A stretch of 64,000 bases of DNA from Yamagishiella unicocca (taxonomy: Eukaryota > Chlorophyta > Chlorophyceae > Chlamydomonadales > Volvocaceae). Below are positions 1 to 11,900 of this stretch, in pieces (the first letter of the stretch is position 1; every line of letters starts with the position of its first letter). Location: assembly GCA_003116995.1 (NCBI GenBank), contig BDSL01000170.1, forward strand, positions 1 to 64,000, written 5' to 3'. Below the pieces are notes generated by a model. The model was given only the letters and a program-made list of their open reading frames with translations, did not search any database and had not been told where the DNA came from. The translations under genes and the position numbers were made by a program.

Positions 1-928
1 TCCCGCTGCATCAGGGCCGCAACGCCACTCCCGCTGCATCCGGGCCGCAACGCCACTCCCGCTGCATCAGGGCCGCAACGCCACTCCCGCTGCATCAGGG
101 CCGCAACGCCACTCCGCTGCATCAGGGCCGCAACGCCACTCCCGCTGCATCCGGGCCGCAACGCCACTCCCGCTGCATCGGGCCGCAACGCCACTCCCGC
201 TGCATCAGGGCCGCAACGCCACTCCCGCTGCATCCGGGCCGCAACGCCACTCCCGCTGCATCCGGGCCGCAACGCCACTTCCGCTGCATCAGGGCCGCAA
301 CCCACTCCCGCTGCATCAGGGCCGCAACGCCACTCCCGCTGCATCCGGGCCGCAACGCCACTCCCGCTGCATCAGGGCCGCAACGCCACTCCCGCTGCAT
401 CAGGGCCGCAACGCCACTCCCGCTGCATCAGGGCCGCAACGCCACTCCCGCTGCATCAGGGCCGCAACGCCACTCCCGCTGCATCCGGGCCGCAACACCA
501 CTTCCGCTGCATCAGGGCCGCAACGCCACTTCCGCTGCATCAGGGCCGCAACGCCACTTCCGCTGCATCCGGGCCGCAACGCCACTTCCGCTGCATCAGG
601 GCCGCAACGCCACTCCCGCTGCATCAGGGCCGCAACGCCACTCCCGCTGCATCCGGGCCGCAACGCCACTCCCGCTGCATCCGGGCCGCAACGCCACTCC
701 CGCTGCATCCGGGCCGCAACGCCACTTCCGCTGCATCAGGGCCGCAACACCACTTCCGCTGCATCAGGGCCGCAACGCCACTCCCGCTGCATCAGGGCCG
801 CAACGCCACTCCCGCTGCATCCGGGCCGCAACGCCACTCCCGCTGCATCCGGGCCGCAACGCCACTCCCGCTGCATCCGGGCCGCAACGCCACTTCCGCT
901 GCATCAGGGCCGCAACACCACTTCCGCC
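1..928. repeat. 28-bp minisatellite at window edge
   Basis: About 33 head-to-tail copies of a 28-bp GC-rich unit containing gggccgcaacgccact. Variation is mostly at two positions (catcAggg/catcCggg and cactCcc/cactTcc), with a few short deletions near 115, 178 and 300. Because 28 is not a multiple of three, each reading frame repeats every 84 bases, which creates long spurious minus-strand frames. It lies upstream of the first visible cullin exon, so it is probably in an intron of that gene. It continues beyond the window start. Confidence 0.95.
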
Positions 929-1218
929 AGTCAGTCACCTTGCCTGTGGACAGAGGTACCCCACGTGCGAACATGCTGCCGTGACCGTCTGAGGGCACTG
1001 CTACCGCCACACCGCCCAAGCCAGCACAGCATAGCAGCAAGCTTCGGTAACGCATTGGCTGGTTAGGCCTTGTTGGAAGTGCCTTGGGTCGCGCCTGTCG
1101 CCGCCCTGCCCAGGAGCCCGGCCGCACCCTGCCCGGCGAGCTCCCTCTCGTATCCCCACCTCCCTATCTCCCACCTACCTCACTCCCCACCTACCTCACT
1201 CACTCCTCCCGCCGCCAG

Positions 1219-4200
1219 ATGACGGCGCTGCTCGAAATGGAGAACAGCGGCCTCATCGCACTGCTGCGGGACGACAAGTACGACGATCTGTCGCGATTGT
1301 ACGGCCTCATGCGGCGGGTTGACAGCGGGCTGGCAACGGTGAGGCGGGGCAGAGGGGCGGGACAAGGGGGGGAGAAGGGGGCGGGACAAGGGGGGGAGAA
1401 GGGGGCGGGACAAGGGGGGGAGAAGGGGGGGGAGAAGGGGGCGGGACAGGGGCTACCAAACCCAGAGGGAGCGCCCCCGATGTAGCGTGGCATCACGAAC
1501 AGCAGCACCCCCTGCTGGCATCACGAACAGCAGCACCCTCTGCTGGCATCACGAACAGCAGCACCCTCTGCTGGCATCACGAACACCAGCACCCCCTGCA
1601 TCACCAGCCAGCACCACCAACCCTCAGTCGAAGCAGCCGACAGAGCTTCTGAAGCGACACCCTCCGGGCCTTACACGATGATCCTTTCCGACGCATGGGA
1701 GGGTTGTGCTTGGTGGCGCAAACACCGAGCACGCCAGCGCGTCTTCAGCACCACGGCCCGATAACCCGCTCTCCCGCCCCACTACTACGCCCCTCCCTTC
1801 CCCCTCTGCCGTTGCCTAACCGGCTTTCCTACTCAGTGCCGACCCACGGGTTTCCTCTCATACCCCTTCCCCTCCCCCCCTCCACCGGGTTTTTTCTTAT
1901 CAAACCCCCTCCACCGGGTCTTCTCCCCTCTCCCTCCCCCCAGGTCCGCAACATGCTGTGCGAGCACGTCAAGGAGGTGGGCCGGGCGCTGGTGTCGGAC
2001 CCGGAGCGAACCAAGGACCCCGTGGAGTACGTGCAGGCGCTGCTGGACATGCGGGACAAGTACGAGAAGATCATCTCGCAGGTGCGTACTGGCTCTGCCT
2101 CGGCATGCCTCGACCTCGGTCTCACTCGCCCTGCCTGCTCCTTGGCGCCCTCCGGAGAACCGCCGCTTAGCCGGCCACCGCCGCCGCCGCTATGTATGTA
2201 TCCTTCGCCCCCGTTTCACCTCCCGGTCCGCCCCTCCGACTGGCAACCCCCGACCCCAGGCCTTCTCCGATGACAAGACGTTTCGCAACGCACTCAACCA
2301 GGTCCGAGGGTCAGGAGGGGCGAGGGTCGGGAGGGGCGAGGGCCCAGAGAGAAGCCAAGAGGGCCTTATGATATATGGTTGCAGCTTCTGAAGACCGTCG
2401 TCCGCGCACCCTCTCCTTGCCGCGGGACCGTTGGCCGCCCCGGGGCCGTCCCCTCCCCTCCCTCTCTTCCTCTCACCGTCCCTGCGCGCAATCCTATCCG
2501 CAGGCGTTCGAGCACTTCGTCAACCTGAACGCCCGGTCCCCCGAGTTCATCTCGCTCTTCATCGACGACAAGCTGCGCCGCGGCATCAAGGGGCTCAGCG
2601 ACACCGACGTGGAGGGCGTGCTGGACAAGGTCATGGCGCTGTTCAGGTGAGGGAGACGGACGGCAAGGGGCGCGGACGGCAAAGGAGGCCAGGGCGACCC
2701 GGAGGGCATGGCGCGGGTCGCGGCCCAAGGCCGCACCCGGGGGCTTTGCTGGGGATGTGATGCAGACCTGAGGGAGGGTGATGCGTGCAGCGAGTGCAGC
2801 GTGTCATGCGGAAGGGGGCAGCAGGACCTTGGCATCTGCAGCTCAACCGAGTGAAGCGTGTTCTCTCGCCGTACCGGGGCGGGTATCGTAGCCTTGGGAG
2901 CCCTGCGTCTCTCCGACCCTCCTCCTTGGCCCCTAAACTCCTAAACCCTAAAAACCCTAAAAACCCTAAAAACCCTAAAAACCCTAAACCCTAAACCCTA
3001 AACCCTAAAACCCTACCTCTACTGCCCCCGCAGGTACCTTCAAGAGAAGGACGTGTTCGAAAAGTACTACAAGCAGCACCTGGCCAAGCGCCTGCTGTCG
3101 GGGCGAACCACCTCGGACGACGCGGAGCGCAACCTGCTGGTCAAGCTGAAGACGGAGTGCGGCTACCAGGTGGGGGAGTGAGAGGAAAGCCGTGGGGGGG
3201 TTGCTGGGGGCTGGGAGCTAGGGGCTGGATGGCGCACACACCCTTGGCCGGTTGGCGTTCGGGAGCCGTAGCTGCTAAAAGCGCCAACTACAGGCAACAA
3301 CAGGCAGTCACCAGTATTGTGACGGATGCTGCAGCGAGGGCTGCTCTCTTTGGTTGGGGAGAAGGGGTTGCGGGCTGCACGGAGAAGCAGGCTAGGTAGG
3401 GGCAAGGGACCGGGCGTGGGGGCTCTGGAGTCGTGGGCATTACGAGGTGGGATCTCAGTGAGAGCCATGTTTATTAGTTAGGGCTGCGGGAAGCGTTTTT
3501 AGGCGCTGACAGCCACAAACTAAGAGCAACAACAACGACAACAATCGACCATCCAACTCCCACGTACATACGTACGACACCCGCGTGTTCACCGTTTGCA
3601 GTTTACCAGCAAGCTGGAGAGCATGTTCACGGACATCAAGACCAGTCGTGACACGATGACGGAGTTCCGCGCCAAGCTAGCGGAGAGCGGGCGGCTGGAA
3701 GAGCTGGGAGGCATCGACCTGCAAGTGCAGGTGGGGACGGGGGCCACAGGGCGGGCGGTGTGGAACGAGCGCGTAAGAGCAAGAGGGGGCTCAGCACCTC
3801 CCCCACCTCCCCCCTCTCGCTCATCTCCCTCCGCCCCCTCCGCGCCCTCCCGCCAGGTGCTCACCACCGGCTCGTGGCCCACCCAAGCGCCGTCCAAGTG
3901 CAACCTGCCTCGCGAGCTGGAGGTGGGTGGAGTGATGCAGCTCCGGGCACGTGGGTGGAGTGATGCAGCTCCGGGCACGTGGGTGGAGTGATGCAGCTCC
4001 GGGCACGTGGGTTGGGTGCGGCAGCTCCTGGCACGTGGGTGGGAGGGATGCAGCTCCGGGCACGTGGGTTTCGGTCACGTGGGTTGAGCGCTGGAGTTAC
4101 GGGCGCCACGGTGCGGCCTTGGGCTGAATCCTTAGGTGACGGACGGCACGTGTACGCCCCCGGGCACTGTCACCCGGAGCCCTTGCAGCCCGCCAGCTCC

Positions 4201-6012
4201 TGCCGGCCGCTGCTGCCGGCCGCCGGTCCTCCTGACCCCGCCCGTCTGCCCCTCCTCTCACCGACCCACCGACTCACGCAGGCCGCCTGCGAGGCCTTCC
4301 GCTCCTTCTACCTGTCCACCCACAGCGGCCGCCGCCTCACCTTCCAACCCAACATGGGCACCGCCGACCTCCGAGCCGTCTTCGGCGCGGGCCGCCGCCA
4401 TGAGCTCAACGTGTCCACCTACCAGATGTGCATCCTGCTGCTGTTTAACGAGCTGGACTCACTGTCGTACCGGGACATCGCACAGGTACGGCAACCCCGG
4501 TGCCGATCGCCCCCCCTTGAGCCGCGGTGGATGGCGTCCCGTCACCTAAGGGTCCAGCCTTGCCGTCGTCCTTGCGGTGAAGGGCTGATACGCGGCGTTG
4601 ATGGTGCTGGCGGCGGTGGTATGACCTTGTCTTTGTCCTGGGAAGCTGAAGCGGCAGCGCGAGAAGCAACTGTCCGTCCCGGCCCCCCTGGTCCCCGGGC
4701 CCCCTCGTCCCCAGGCCACCGAGATCCCCGCGCCCGACCTGAAACGGGCGCTTCAGTCGTTGGCGTGCGTCAAGGGGCGCAACGTGCTGCGAAAGGTAAC
4801 TAAATGCTGGGGGCGCGGTGTGTGGGGGGAGGAAGGCAGAAGAGGCGGGCGGGGTGGCGGCTCGGGCCACCTCCCTGGACCGGCGCCTCCCTGCGGCTGT
4901 CGTACGGCAGCGCCCCTCTCGTTCACCCCGCTGCCTCTCTCCTCGCGCTCCCTCCCCAGGAGCCCGTGTCCAAGGACGTTATGGACTCCGACGTGTTCTT
5001 CTTCAACGACAAGTTCACGTCGAAGCTCATCAAGGTCAAGATCTCCACGGTGGCGGCCACCAAGGTGCGCCGTCGGGGTCCGCTTGGGGCCACTGCTCGG
5101 CCAGGCGGAGGGCTCGCCTGGCCCGGGCGGAAAGCCTCGGGTCAGCCGCTGAAGCGCCTGGGAGTCAGCAGCAGGCGCTAGGGAAGGAAAGGGGGGGAAT
5201 CTGCCCCCGGGCCTCAATGCGGGGGGGGGGGCACATGGGCGCTCGCGTGCCGCCCATCCCGCACATGGGCTGATCGGAAGTCGTTCGGCTAGTCGTCGGA
5301 TACGATGTACACGCGGAGGGACTGATGGTGCCGGTGGCGCTCTGCCTCGTCGCGCCCCCCGTCGCCCCCCTCGTCGCCTCGCAGGAGGGCGAGAGCGAGA
5401 AGGCGGAGACGCGGCAGAAGGTGGAGGAGGACCGCAAGCCGCAGATCGAGGCGGCCATCGTGCGCATCATGAAGGTGCGGCCGGGAGGGGGAGGGGGTTA
5501 AGAGATGGACGGGGATGGGAGGTGGAGGGGGCAGGGAGGTGGAGGGGGTTGGGAGATGGACGGGGATGGGAGGTGGAGGGGGCAGGGAGGTGGAGGGGGC
5601 AGGGAGCTGAAGGAGGCAGGGAGGTGGAGCGGGCAGGGAATGAGGGCGGGGTTGTGCGGTGCAGGATGGCCCCAGGGTCCGGCAGCCCGGTGGCGAGTGA
5701 GCAGGGTGGGTGCTGCGTGCGGTTGCGGGGAGGGAGACTCCGACATGCGGCTTTTGGTTGGCAGATGCCAACCAGATGCCAACCGACTGCCACCGGCCTG
5801 ACCTAACACAAGTGTCCCAACGACTTCGCGGCTCCTCTCAGGCCCGGCAGCGTCTGGATCACAACACGATCATCACGGAGGTCACCCGCCAGCTGTCGGC
5901 GCGCTTCGTGCCCAACCCCGCCACCATCAAGAAGCGGATCGAGAGCCTCATCGAGCGAGAGTTTCTAGCGAGGGACGAGAACGACCGCAAGTTCTACACA
6001 TACGTCGCGTGA
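1219..6012 (+). CDS. CUL3: Cullin-3, scaffold of CRL3 ubiquitin ligases (3' part, 12 exons)
   Basis: Cullin-3 holds BTB-domain substrate adaptors at its N-terminus and the RBX1 RING protein at its C-terminus, forming CRL3 ubiquitin ligases. Exons read: 1219-1338, 1944-2081, 2260-2301, 2504-2646, 3034-3169, 3602-3730, 3857-3922, 4282-4485, 4715-4795, 4960-5064, 5385-5474, 5842-6012. All are joined in phase by GT/AG, giving 474 residues. Recognisable blocks in order are [57 protein letters not shown] and [10 protein letters not shown], followed by the winged-helix tail ending RKFYTYVA. The NEDD8 acceptor lysine is in IVRIMK (codon 5472-5474, the last of its exon). The match is to CUL3 rather than CUL1 or CUL4, through DDKYDDL and the tail. 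Exons for roughly the first 300 residues lie before the window. Introns carry several minisatellites and a telomere-like tract. Confidence 0.95.
1355..1450. repeat. G-rich tandem repeat in CUL3 intron
   Basis: About four copies of a 24-25 base unit of the form gcgggacaagggggggagaa directly after the donor at 1339. The repeat is purine-rich on the coding strand, and the last copies are imperfect. Confidence 0.85.
1488..1602. repeat. 28-bp tandem repeat in CUL3 intron
   Basis: Four copies of a 28-base unit built around catcacgaacagcagcacc, in the same intron as the G-rich repeat. Its period equals that of the window-edge minisatellite, but the sequence is unrelated. Confidence 0.85.
1833..1925. 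repeat. Dispersed repeat family B, copy 1
   Basis: Starts with agtgccgacccacgggtttc and continues into a pyrimidine-rich tail containing accgggt. A similar start recurs at about 19832 and 27788, each time inside an intron of an unrelated gene. Boundaries are approximate. Confidence 0.5.
2938..3013. repeat. Interstitial telomere-like repeat in CUL3 intron
   Basis: A tract of ccctaaa-type units: four 9-base units (ccctaaaaa), then 7-base units (ccctaaa), then one 8-base unit (ccctaaaa). It lies 20 bases before the acceptor of the exon at 3034. The 8-base form equals the complement of the Chlamydomonas telomere unit TTTTAGGG, and the 7-base form equals the plant/Volvox type. Confidence 0.9.
3923..4083. 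repeat. 28-bp minisatellite in CUL3 intron
   Basis: About six copies of a 28-base unit containing gatgcagctccgggcacgtg, beginning exactly at the donor after the exon 3857-3922. The last copies degrade (gcggcagctcctggcacgtg, cggtcacgtg). Confidence 0.9.
5475..5640. repeat. G-rich purine tandem repeat in CUL3 intron
   Basis: Irregular repeats of gggaggtggagggggcaggg and gagatggacggggatgggag, directly after the donor at 5475. The coding strand is almost pure purine plus T, so it is a plausible quadruplex-forming tract. Confidence 0.8.
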
Positions 6013-8990
6013 GGCGGTGCCGCAGGGTGCCGCAGGGTGCCGCATGGGGGGGGGGCAGGTGGCAGGGGGGGCCAGGCGGGGAAGCGGCCAAGAGGACGCA
6101 GACCCGTGGGGCAAGGGTTCCGGTTCCGCTGATAACCGGTTCCACCCCGGATGGTGTTGGGTTCGGGGCTCTTGAGGGGCCAGGGGCGTGGGTGAGAGCA
6201 GTCCGCCCCCGGCCATGGTGGTGACACCAGGGGGGAAAGGAGGCACAGGCCCGGCGGCGGCTGGGCAGGCGGTGACTGAGCAGGCGGTGCAGCGCCGGCC
6301 TCCCCAACGGAGGGCTGGAATGATTACCCATTGGGGGCCCTCGATGCGTGGCTATGTCTGCGAGGTCGTTGAGGTAGTGGGTGGCGGAAAGGCAGCTGGG
6401 TTGGTTCCGTGTTGCCCGGGCGGCGTTTGTGGATACAGTGGCGGGGTGGAGCGGGTAAGTGAAGGCGGCAGGGTCTCAGATGCGGCTGCTGGACGCTGCG
6501 CGGCTCCGTTTTTGTCACGCAGTGCTGGATTGCCAAGTGTACTGCGGGCGGGCCCATGTGATGGGGCCGTCGCCGTACTGCGGGCGGGCCGACGTGATGG
6601 GGCCGTCGCCCCCGGACTTGCGACAGAGCCTCCCGTGCGCTTGGTGATGGCGGCAAGAGGGCCACGTGGCTCCACGGAGGGCCTCTGTACGTGCCTGCGC
6701 GGTGGTGTGTCGTCACGCATTGGCCCGAACCCCTTCGGGGTTAGTGAGGGAATGCCTGTGCGAGTGTCTTACCTACAGCACTAGGGGACTCGATAACCCT
6801 AAACCCTAAACAGGGGACTCGATAACGCTTGTGCTTGTGCCTGTGTTGTGTGTTTTGCGTTTCTATGATGACTCCTGGACGCGCAAGGAGCTATTGGGTG
6901 CCGCAGCACTAGGACTGGGTGGTGTGACGAGCACAGTAGGGAGGGGGCGGAGCTTGAAGGCCACGGCGGCCGCAAGCCCGCGGCAGGTGCAGGAGTTGTA
7001 GGATGCTTAGGCAGGGAGGCGCATTAGAAGTTGTCATCACAGGTGGGTTGCGGTGGATTTGTCATCGTCGTGCACTAACCCTGGTCTACTCGCTGATCCG
7101 CTTGAACTGCGGCCGCCCCTCTCAGTTCATGTCCTGCATACAGCGACGTCTTGAGTCCGGGCCTTCATAGCCCGGCGAGGCCGGCCATGGCGGCAACGCC
7201 TGTCTTTGACGTCTGTCGTACGCGCCGCGCAATGCAAAGAGGTCATTTTGGTACACGTACACATGCGTGTGCCTCGTCCCCGTGCCTGGGCGTTTGGGAT
7301 GCGCTCGTAATGTGCGGAGGAGGGCACTTCAAACCGGCCTGGCTGCTTGCCAGGGCAGTAGCAGCGACCACGTGCAGAGCCTGCGTGGGCTCGGCGCCGC
7401 CCTTTGAATGCCCGTTCGCAGTTTGGCGCTAACCAGCCAGACGGCCAGCTAGACGATCAGCTAGATGGCTTCCGGCGGTTGTTTTTTTAGGATGAGCCAA
7501 CCGTTCCCTGCCCAAGGGAATGAACGCCGTACAACGGCCCGTACTGGTACGTGCTCTTTCGTGGAGGCGACTGGGGTAAAGCTGGAACGACACATGGCGC
7601 TTCAGAAGGCTTCAGGTGTCAGGCGATACAGCTCTTAGCAGTATAGGCAGGCTAGAGCCGCAGATAAGCGAGGACCAACGCGTTTGTTGACGACATTATG
7701 GGAGGCAGCAGGACCTGGCTGGAGCATATGACAGGTCGGCCCAAGCTGGCATCGCAAATCTACTGGCGATGGACACAAAGGACCCTGCAGGCCTGATGAT
7801 GACAAACAATCGTTTGCGCGCGGCATTGGCGTGTAGGCAGCACCGCGAGCCGTTTTAATGTAAGGGTATCTCGCTGGATGACGGCGATCAGCGGCGACCA
7901 ACCAGGTGAGATACACTGTCCCTGCGATCGTCAGCGGACATCGTATTGCCCGTGCGTACTGATTGCTGGTGATTAGCAGGAAGCCTGCTAACCCGTTGGA
8001 GGTTAATGCAGAGCAACCAGCGGCATGAGCGATCCGTTGGTGGGCATGTGGTTCGGGTAACCGGGGGCGCCGGGGGTATTAACACTGCCGTAGACTCGCA
8101 GAACTCGAATCATGGCATTCAGCGATGTCTGTTAGGCTTAGTCGGCAGTAACTGTTCCGTTTGTGAATATTTGGGCAATAGTAGCCGTGTGCTGTGTTGC
8201 CCGTTGCCCCATGTCCCATGGGTCAATAATACTAACGATACACCAGGACCAATCATGAGAAAAAATACAAAGTGGTGGCTGTCATAAAAATGTTCCATGC
8301 TGCCCCAGTCCCTCAAGTAAAATTGTTCTATGTCGCGTCCGACTGGCGGGACAGCACAACTAGTTGGTTCGCTATGCGTACCTTTCTAGGCTGAATAAAA
8401 TATGTCCTTTGCCGTGCCTCTGCGCGGACGACTGCAGTGGGCGACTGCAGAGCGGTTCCACGATCTTTAATAGTATGGCATCGCCAGACGTAGCCCCATA
8501 GATCGTTGACAAGAAACGCTGCTTATTGATTTAACTTAAAAGTGCCAACTTGTTCCCACTCCCGACCTCAGCACCTTTCAGGCTTTCCATACAAGAAGCC
8601 TCAAGCCATAAGGAAGCCGTGCAGCTGGGAGCGTATAATGTCTAAAAACATCAAATTAAGATACAATGGGCAAAACAAGCGCTTCGGATCAAACAATGTA
8701 TGCGGAGTCAGTCCCGCCTCTCGCTCCCCAAAGTTACTGCGATTCATGATGCTAGCCTGTATCGCAAACATCGCAAATAATGCCCTCTTGCGCTACTATG
8801 TACGTAGCCGAGCCAAGGGGATGGTCGCCAGGAGAGTACGACGGTTACGGAGCGTTCCGCGCGCACATGTAATGATTCGCGCCATATTGCATATGCCTTT
8901 TACTGGTCGCTTGTTTGTGTCCACTCCTAGTTAGTGCCCCAGCGACCCCTTTACTTTGGAAGAGGCATCAGCGGTCCAATCAGGGACACG
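6013..8990. other. CUL3 3' region and BTA1 upstream region
   Basis: No gene recognised. It starts with a short ggtgccgcag triplication at 6015-6043. A pair of roughly 35-base direct repeats (tactgcgggcgggcc...) lies at 6540-6610, and a short ccctaaaccctaaa motif at 6798. A TGTAA, the green-algal poly(A) signal, occurs at 7859-7863, but it is far from the CUL3 stop. From about 8000 the composition becomes more AT-rich, as expected for upstream or UTR sequence of the following gene. Frames here show no family I recognise. Confidence 0.5.
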
Positions 8991-11900
8991 ATGGGTGCCG
9001 GTGGTGACGGCCGTCCGGTGCGAGACAATTACATGAAGAAGAACTTTTCCCTTGACAAGCTGAAGAACATCGCCAGCGTCAAGAATGACCTCACGGTGCT
9101 GCGCCATATGTGGTTCGGCAGCAAGAAGGGCGACGATCACGCAGCGCGGCTGGAGAGCTTTTATGGACCCCAGGCAACTGCCTGTAAGTGATGGATGCCC
9201 ATTCATGATATCTTATGTGTTGGGAAAGTCACAGAGTCCCTAATGCGGTTTCCATTGGTGTACTGGTGCAGATGATGCTTTCCGCTCAAGGTTCCTGTGG
9301 GGTCGCAAGCCGATGCTGGCCGCTTGCGCTGCGCGCCTTGCGGATCGCTCAAACATGGTCTGGGTTGACCTTGGAGGTGGAACTGGGGTGAGTGCGGCTT
9401 TAACGGTGCGCCGCAACGGTGCAAGGCTGGTGGCGCCATTCCAACGATCGACCGTGCTGTGCAGGAGAACATCGATATGATGGCCCAGTACATCGACCTA
9501 TCAAAGTTTAAGGCGATCTACGTCGTGGACCTGTGCCACTCGCTCTGCGAGGTGGCGAAGCGCAAGGCTAAGGCCAAGGGCTGGAAGAATGTGCATGTCG
9601 TCGAGGCTGACGCCTGCCAGTTCGCGCCGGCAGAGGGCAGCGCTACGCTGATTACTTTCTCCTACTCGCTAACCAGTAAGCAGCTTGGGGCACTATAGTT
9701 CTTGTGACCATTCTCGATCAAGCTTGCTCACTACATTCCATCCTTTCGTTGCAGTGATTCCGCCATTCCACGGCGTGATCGATCAGGCCATTTCCTACCT
9801 TGGGGCTGACGGCCTGGTCGGCGTGGCCGACTTCTACGTCAGCGGAAAGTATGACCTTCCGATGCGCCAAATGGCCTGGTCGCGCCGCTTCTTCTGGCGG
9901 TGAGTTACTTCTTCATGGCGATGATCCAAATCGGTTTGCTTTCTGAGTTTTTTGCCGCGCAATTTTCTCCGGCCCGGGGCCGCCAACCGTTCCCAGCCGC
10001 TGACGCTATTCCGTGGCGTCGTAACCGGTGATGCGCTCCCAACCCAACCCTATAGCACGTTGCTTACATTGTCGTATCTTTGTGACTGACGTGCCACCGG
10101 GACTTATCAGGCATCACCCGACCAGAACCCATACTATTTGTAGGCCAGTTTCCCTTGCATACTGTCTCGCTGATCCTACGGCGCCGTTCTGCGTAGACCA
10201 GTGCCCCTTGCACACTGCCTTCACATCCCTTGCGGCGCCTCTCTGCTTTGTCGTTTCAGCCGTCACTCCTACACCTGCTGATCTTGTACCTGCGCAATGT
10301 GTGCCTCCCCTGCGACTCACTTTCCTTCGACCCATTGGAACCGCCTTCACGGCCATCTGCCAGGTCTATCTTTGACATTGACAACATTGACATCGGACCG
10401 GAGCGCCGCGCGTATCTGGAGCAGAAGCTTGAGCGCGTGTGGGAGCAAAACGCGCAGGTGGGGAAGCACGGGCGCGCTCGGATCAGCTGAAACCAGGCAG
10501 CGAGCAGTCCACACAATGTAGCAACAATGCACACAGGGACACTGAAATCCAAGAACAATGCGCGATTCGTGCAGTTGCTGTGTCTCTTAACCTCCATCCG
10601 ATCAAAACCAAAGCATGCCTAACCCGCAGTCGAGCGTCCCATACTGCTGGTGGTAGGCGTCATGGTGCCGTGCGATGTACCGCAATGGAAAGACCTCATT
10701 GCGACGCTGTGCAACCTTCCTCTGATGTCAGCTCACCGTTCTCCGCTCCTTGTGCTGCGCTTGTCACGCACCTCAGGGCTCCATCCCCTACGTCCCGTGG
10801 CTGCGGGCCCCGTACTACGTCTGGATCGGCCGCCACCCTACAGTCGGACGTGAGTAGACTGCTCTCACCTTGGATGAGCTGCTTGTAGAGGGCGCACCCG
10901 TTGTGGGGTGTGGGGGTACCTGACGACCTCGTATATCATCCACGTATTATATGGACGACGCAGCGTATGCAGCCCCCATAGTGTGGGGGTACCTGCTGAC
11001 GCTCGTGTATCACTTCCTCGTATTATGTGGACGGCGCAACGTATGGTCAGCAGTCCCGTGGTCAGCAGTCCCATGTTCGCACACACGTTGCCTTCTTGTG
11101 CACTGCGTGCATGTCACTGCGGGGGTGTGGGGAGTCTCAACAGTTCTTGAGGCCTCTCCTTCTCGCCTCCCTTGTTACTGGGAACAGACGCGCTGCACGA
11201 GGAGAAGGTGGAGCGGCCACCCATGTTCCCGCCCACGTTCCTGTACACCCAGTCGTGGGAGGACCCGGAGCCGGACATGGAGGTGAGTGACGAGGGCGCT
11301 TGTGTGGGTGTTTGTTTCGTGCTCTATGGGTTGCCTTCGGTGCCTGCGTGGGCGGGTAGGTGTACATGCAATGTGGACGGTGTGCTGTCAGCAAAACATG
11401 ACTGGGCCGCTCGTGGAGGCCGTATGATTGGGTTGGGTGGCCATCAGCGCATGCGAACACACGTCACCGACCACTAGCCTGGGCGCCAAACACCGGAGTA
11501 TCGCATTTGTCGCGTCCGCTCATTGCTGCGCGATGTTGACCCGATCTGGCCCAACCACAACTTCACCACACGGCCTTAAGCGCAGCAGTGGTGTTGTATT
11601 GGGTGTACTGGCTGCCGTTTGCGCGGCCCGGGTGGTACCGATTCGCATGCGGTTAAATTTTTAGCGGAAGTGGGCAGCCGAATGTTTGGGTGAGCAGCGT
11701 GCCGCGTACGACACGCGGTGAGGGGAATGCCGTCCAAGGTGGTACGACGCACGGTCGTACATGTCGACGTGTGTGCTCAAATGACACGACCTCTGGATGG
11801 CAGGATGTGTGTATAAGATCTCGGCACCTCGGGCGCGAGCACCTCTAGGACCGATTGCGTTGGGGATATCCTTCAATGATGCTCATGACTCCCACTCCCA

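Noticed and set aside
1..928. CRISPR-like array or long repeat-protein reading frames on the minus strand
   Set aside because: Units abut with no unique spacers, and the frames arise only because a 28-base repeat reads through in 84-base periods; the organism is a eukaryote.
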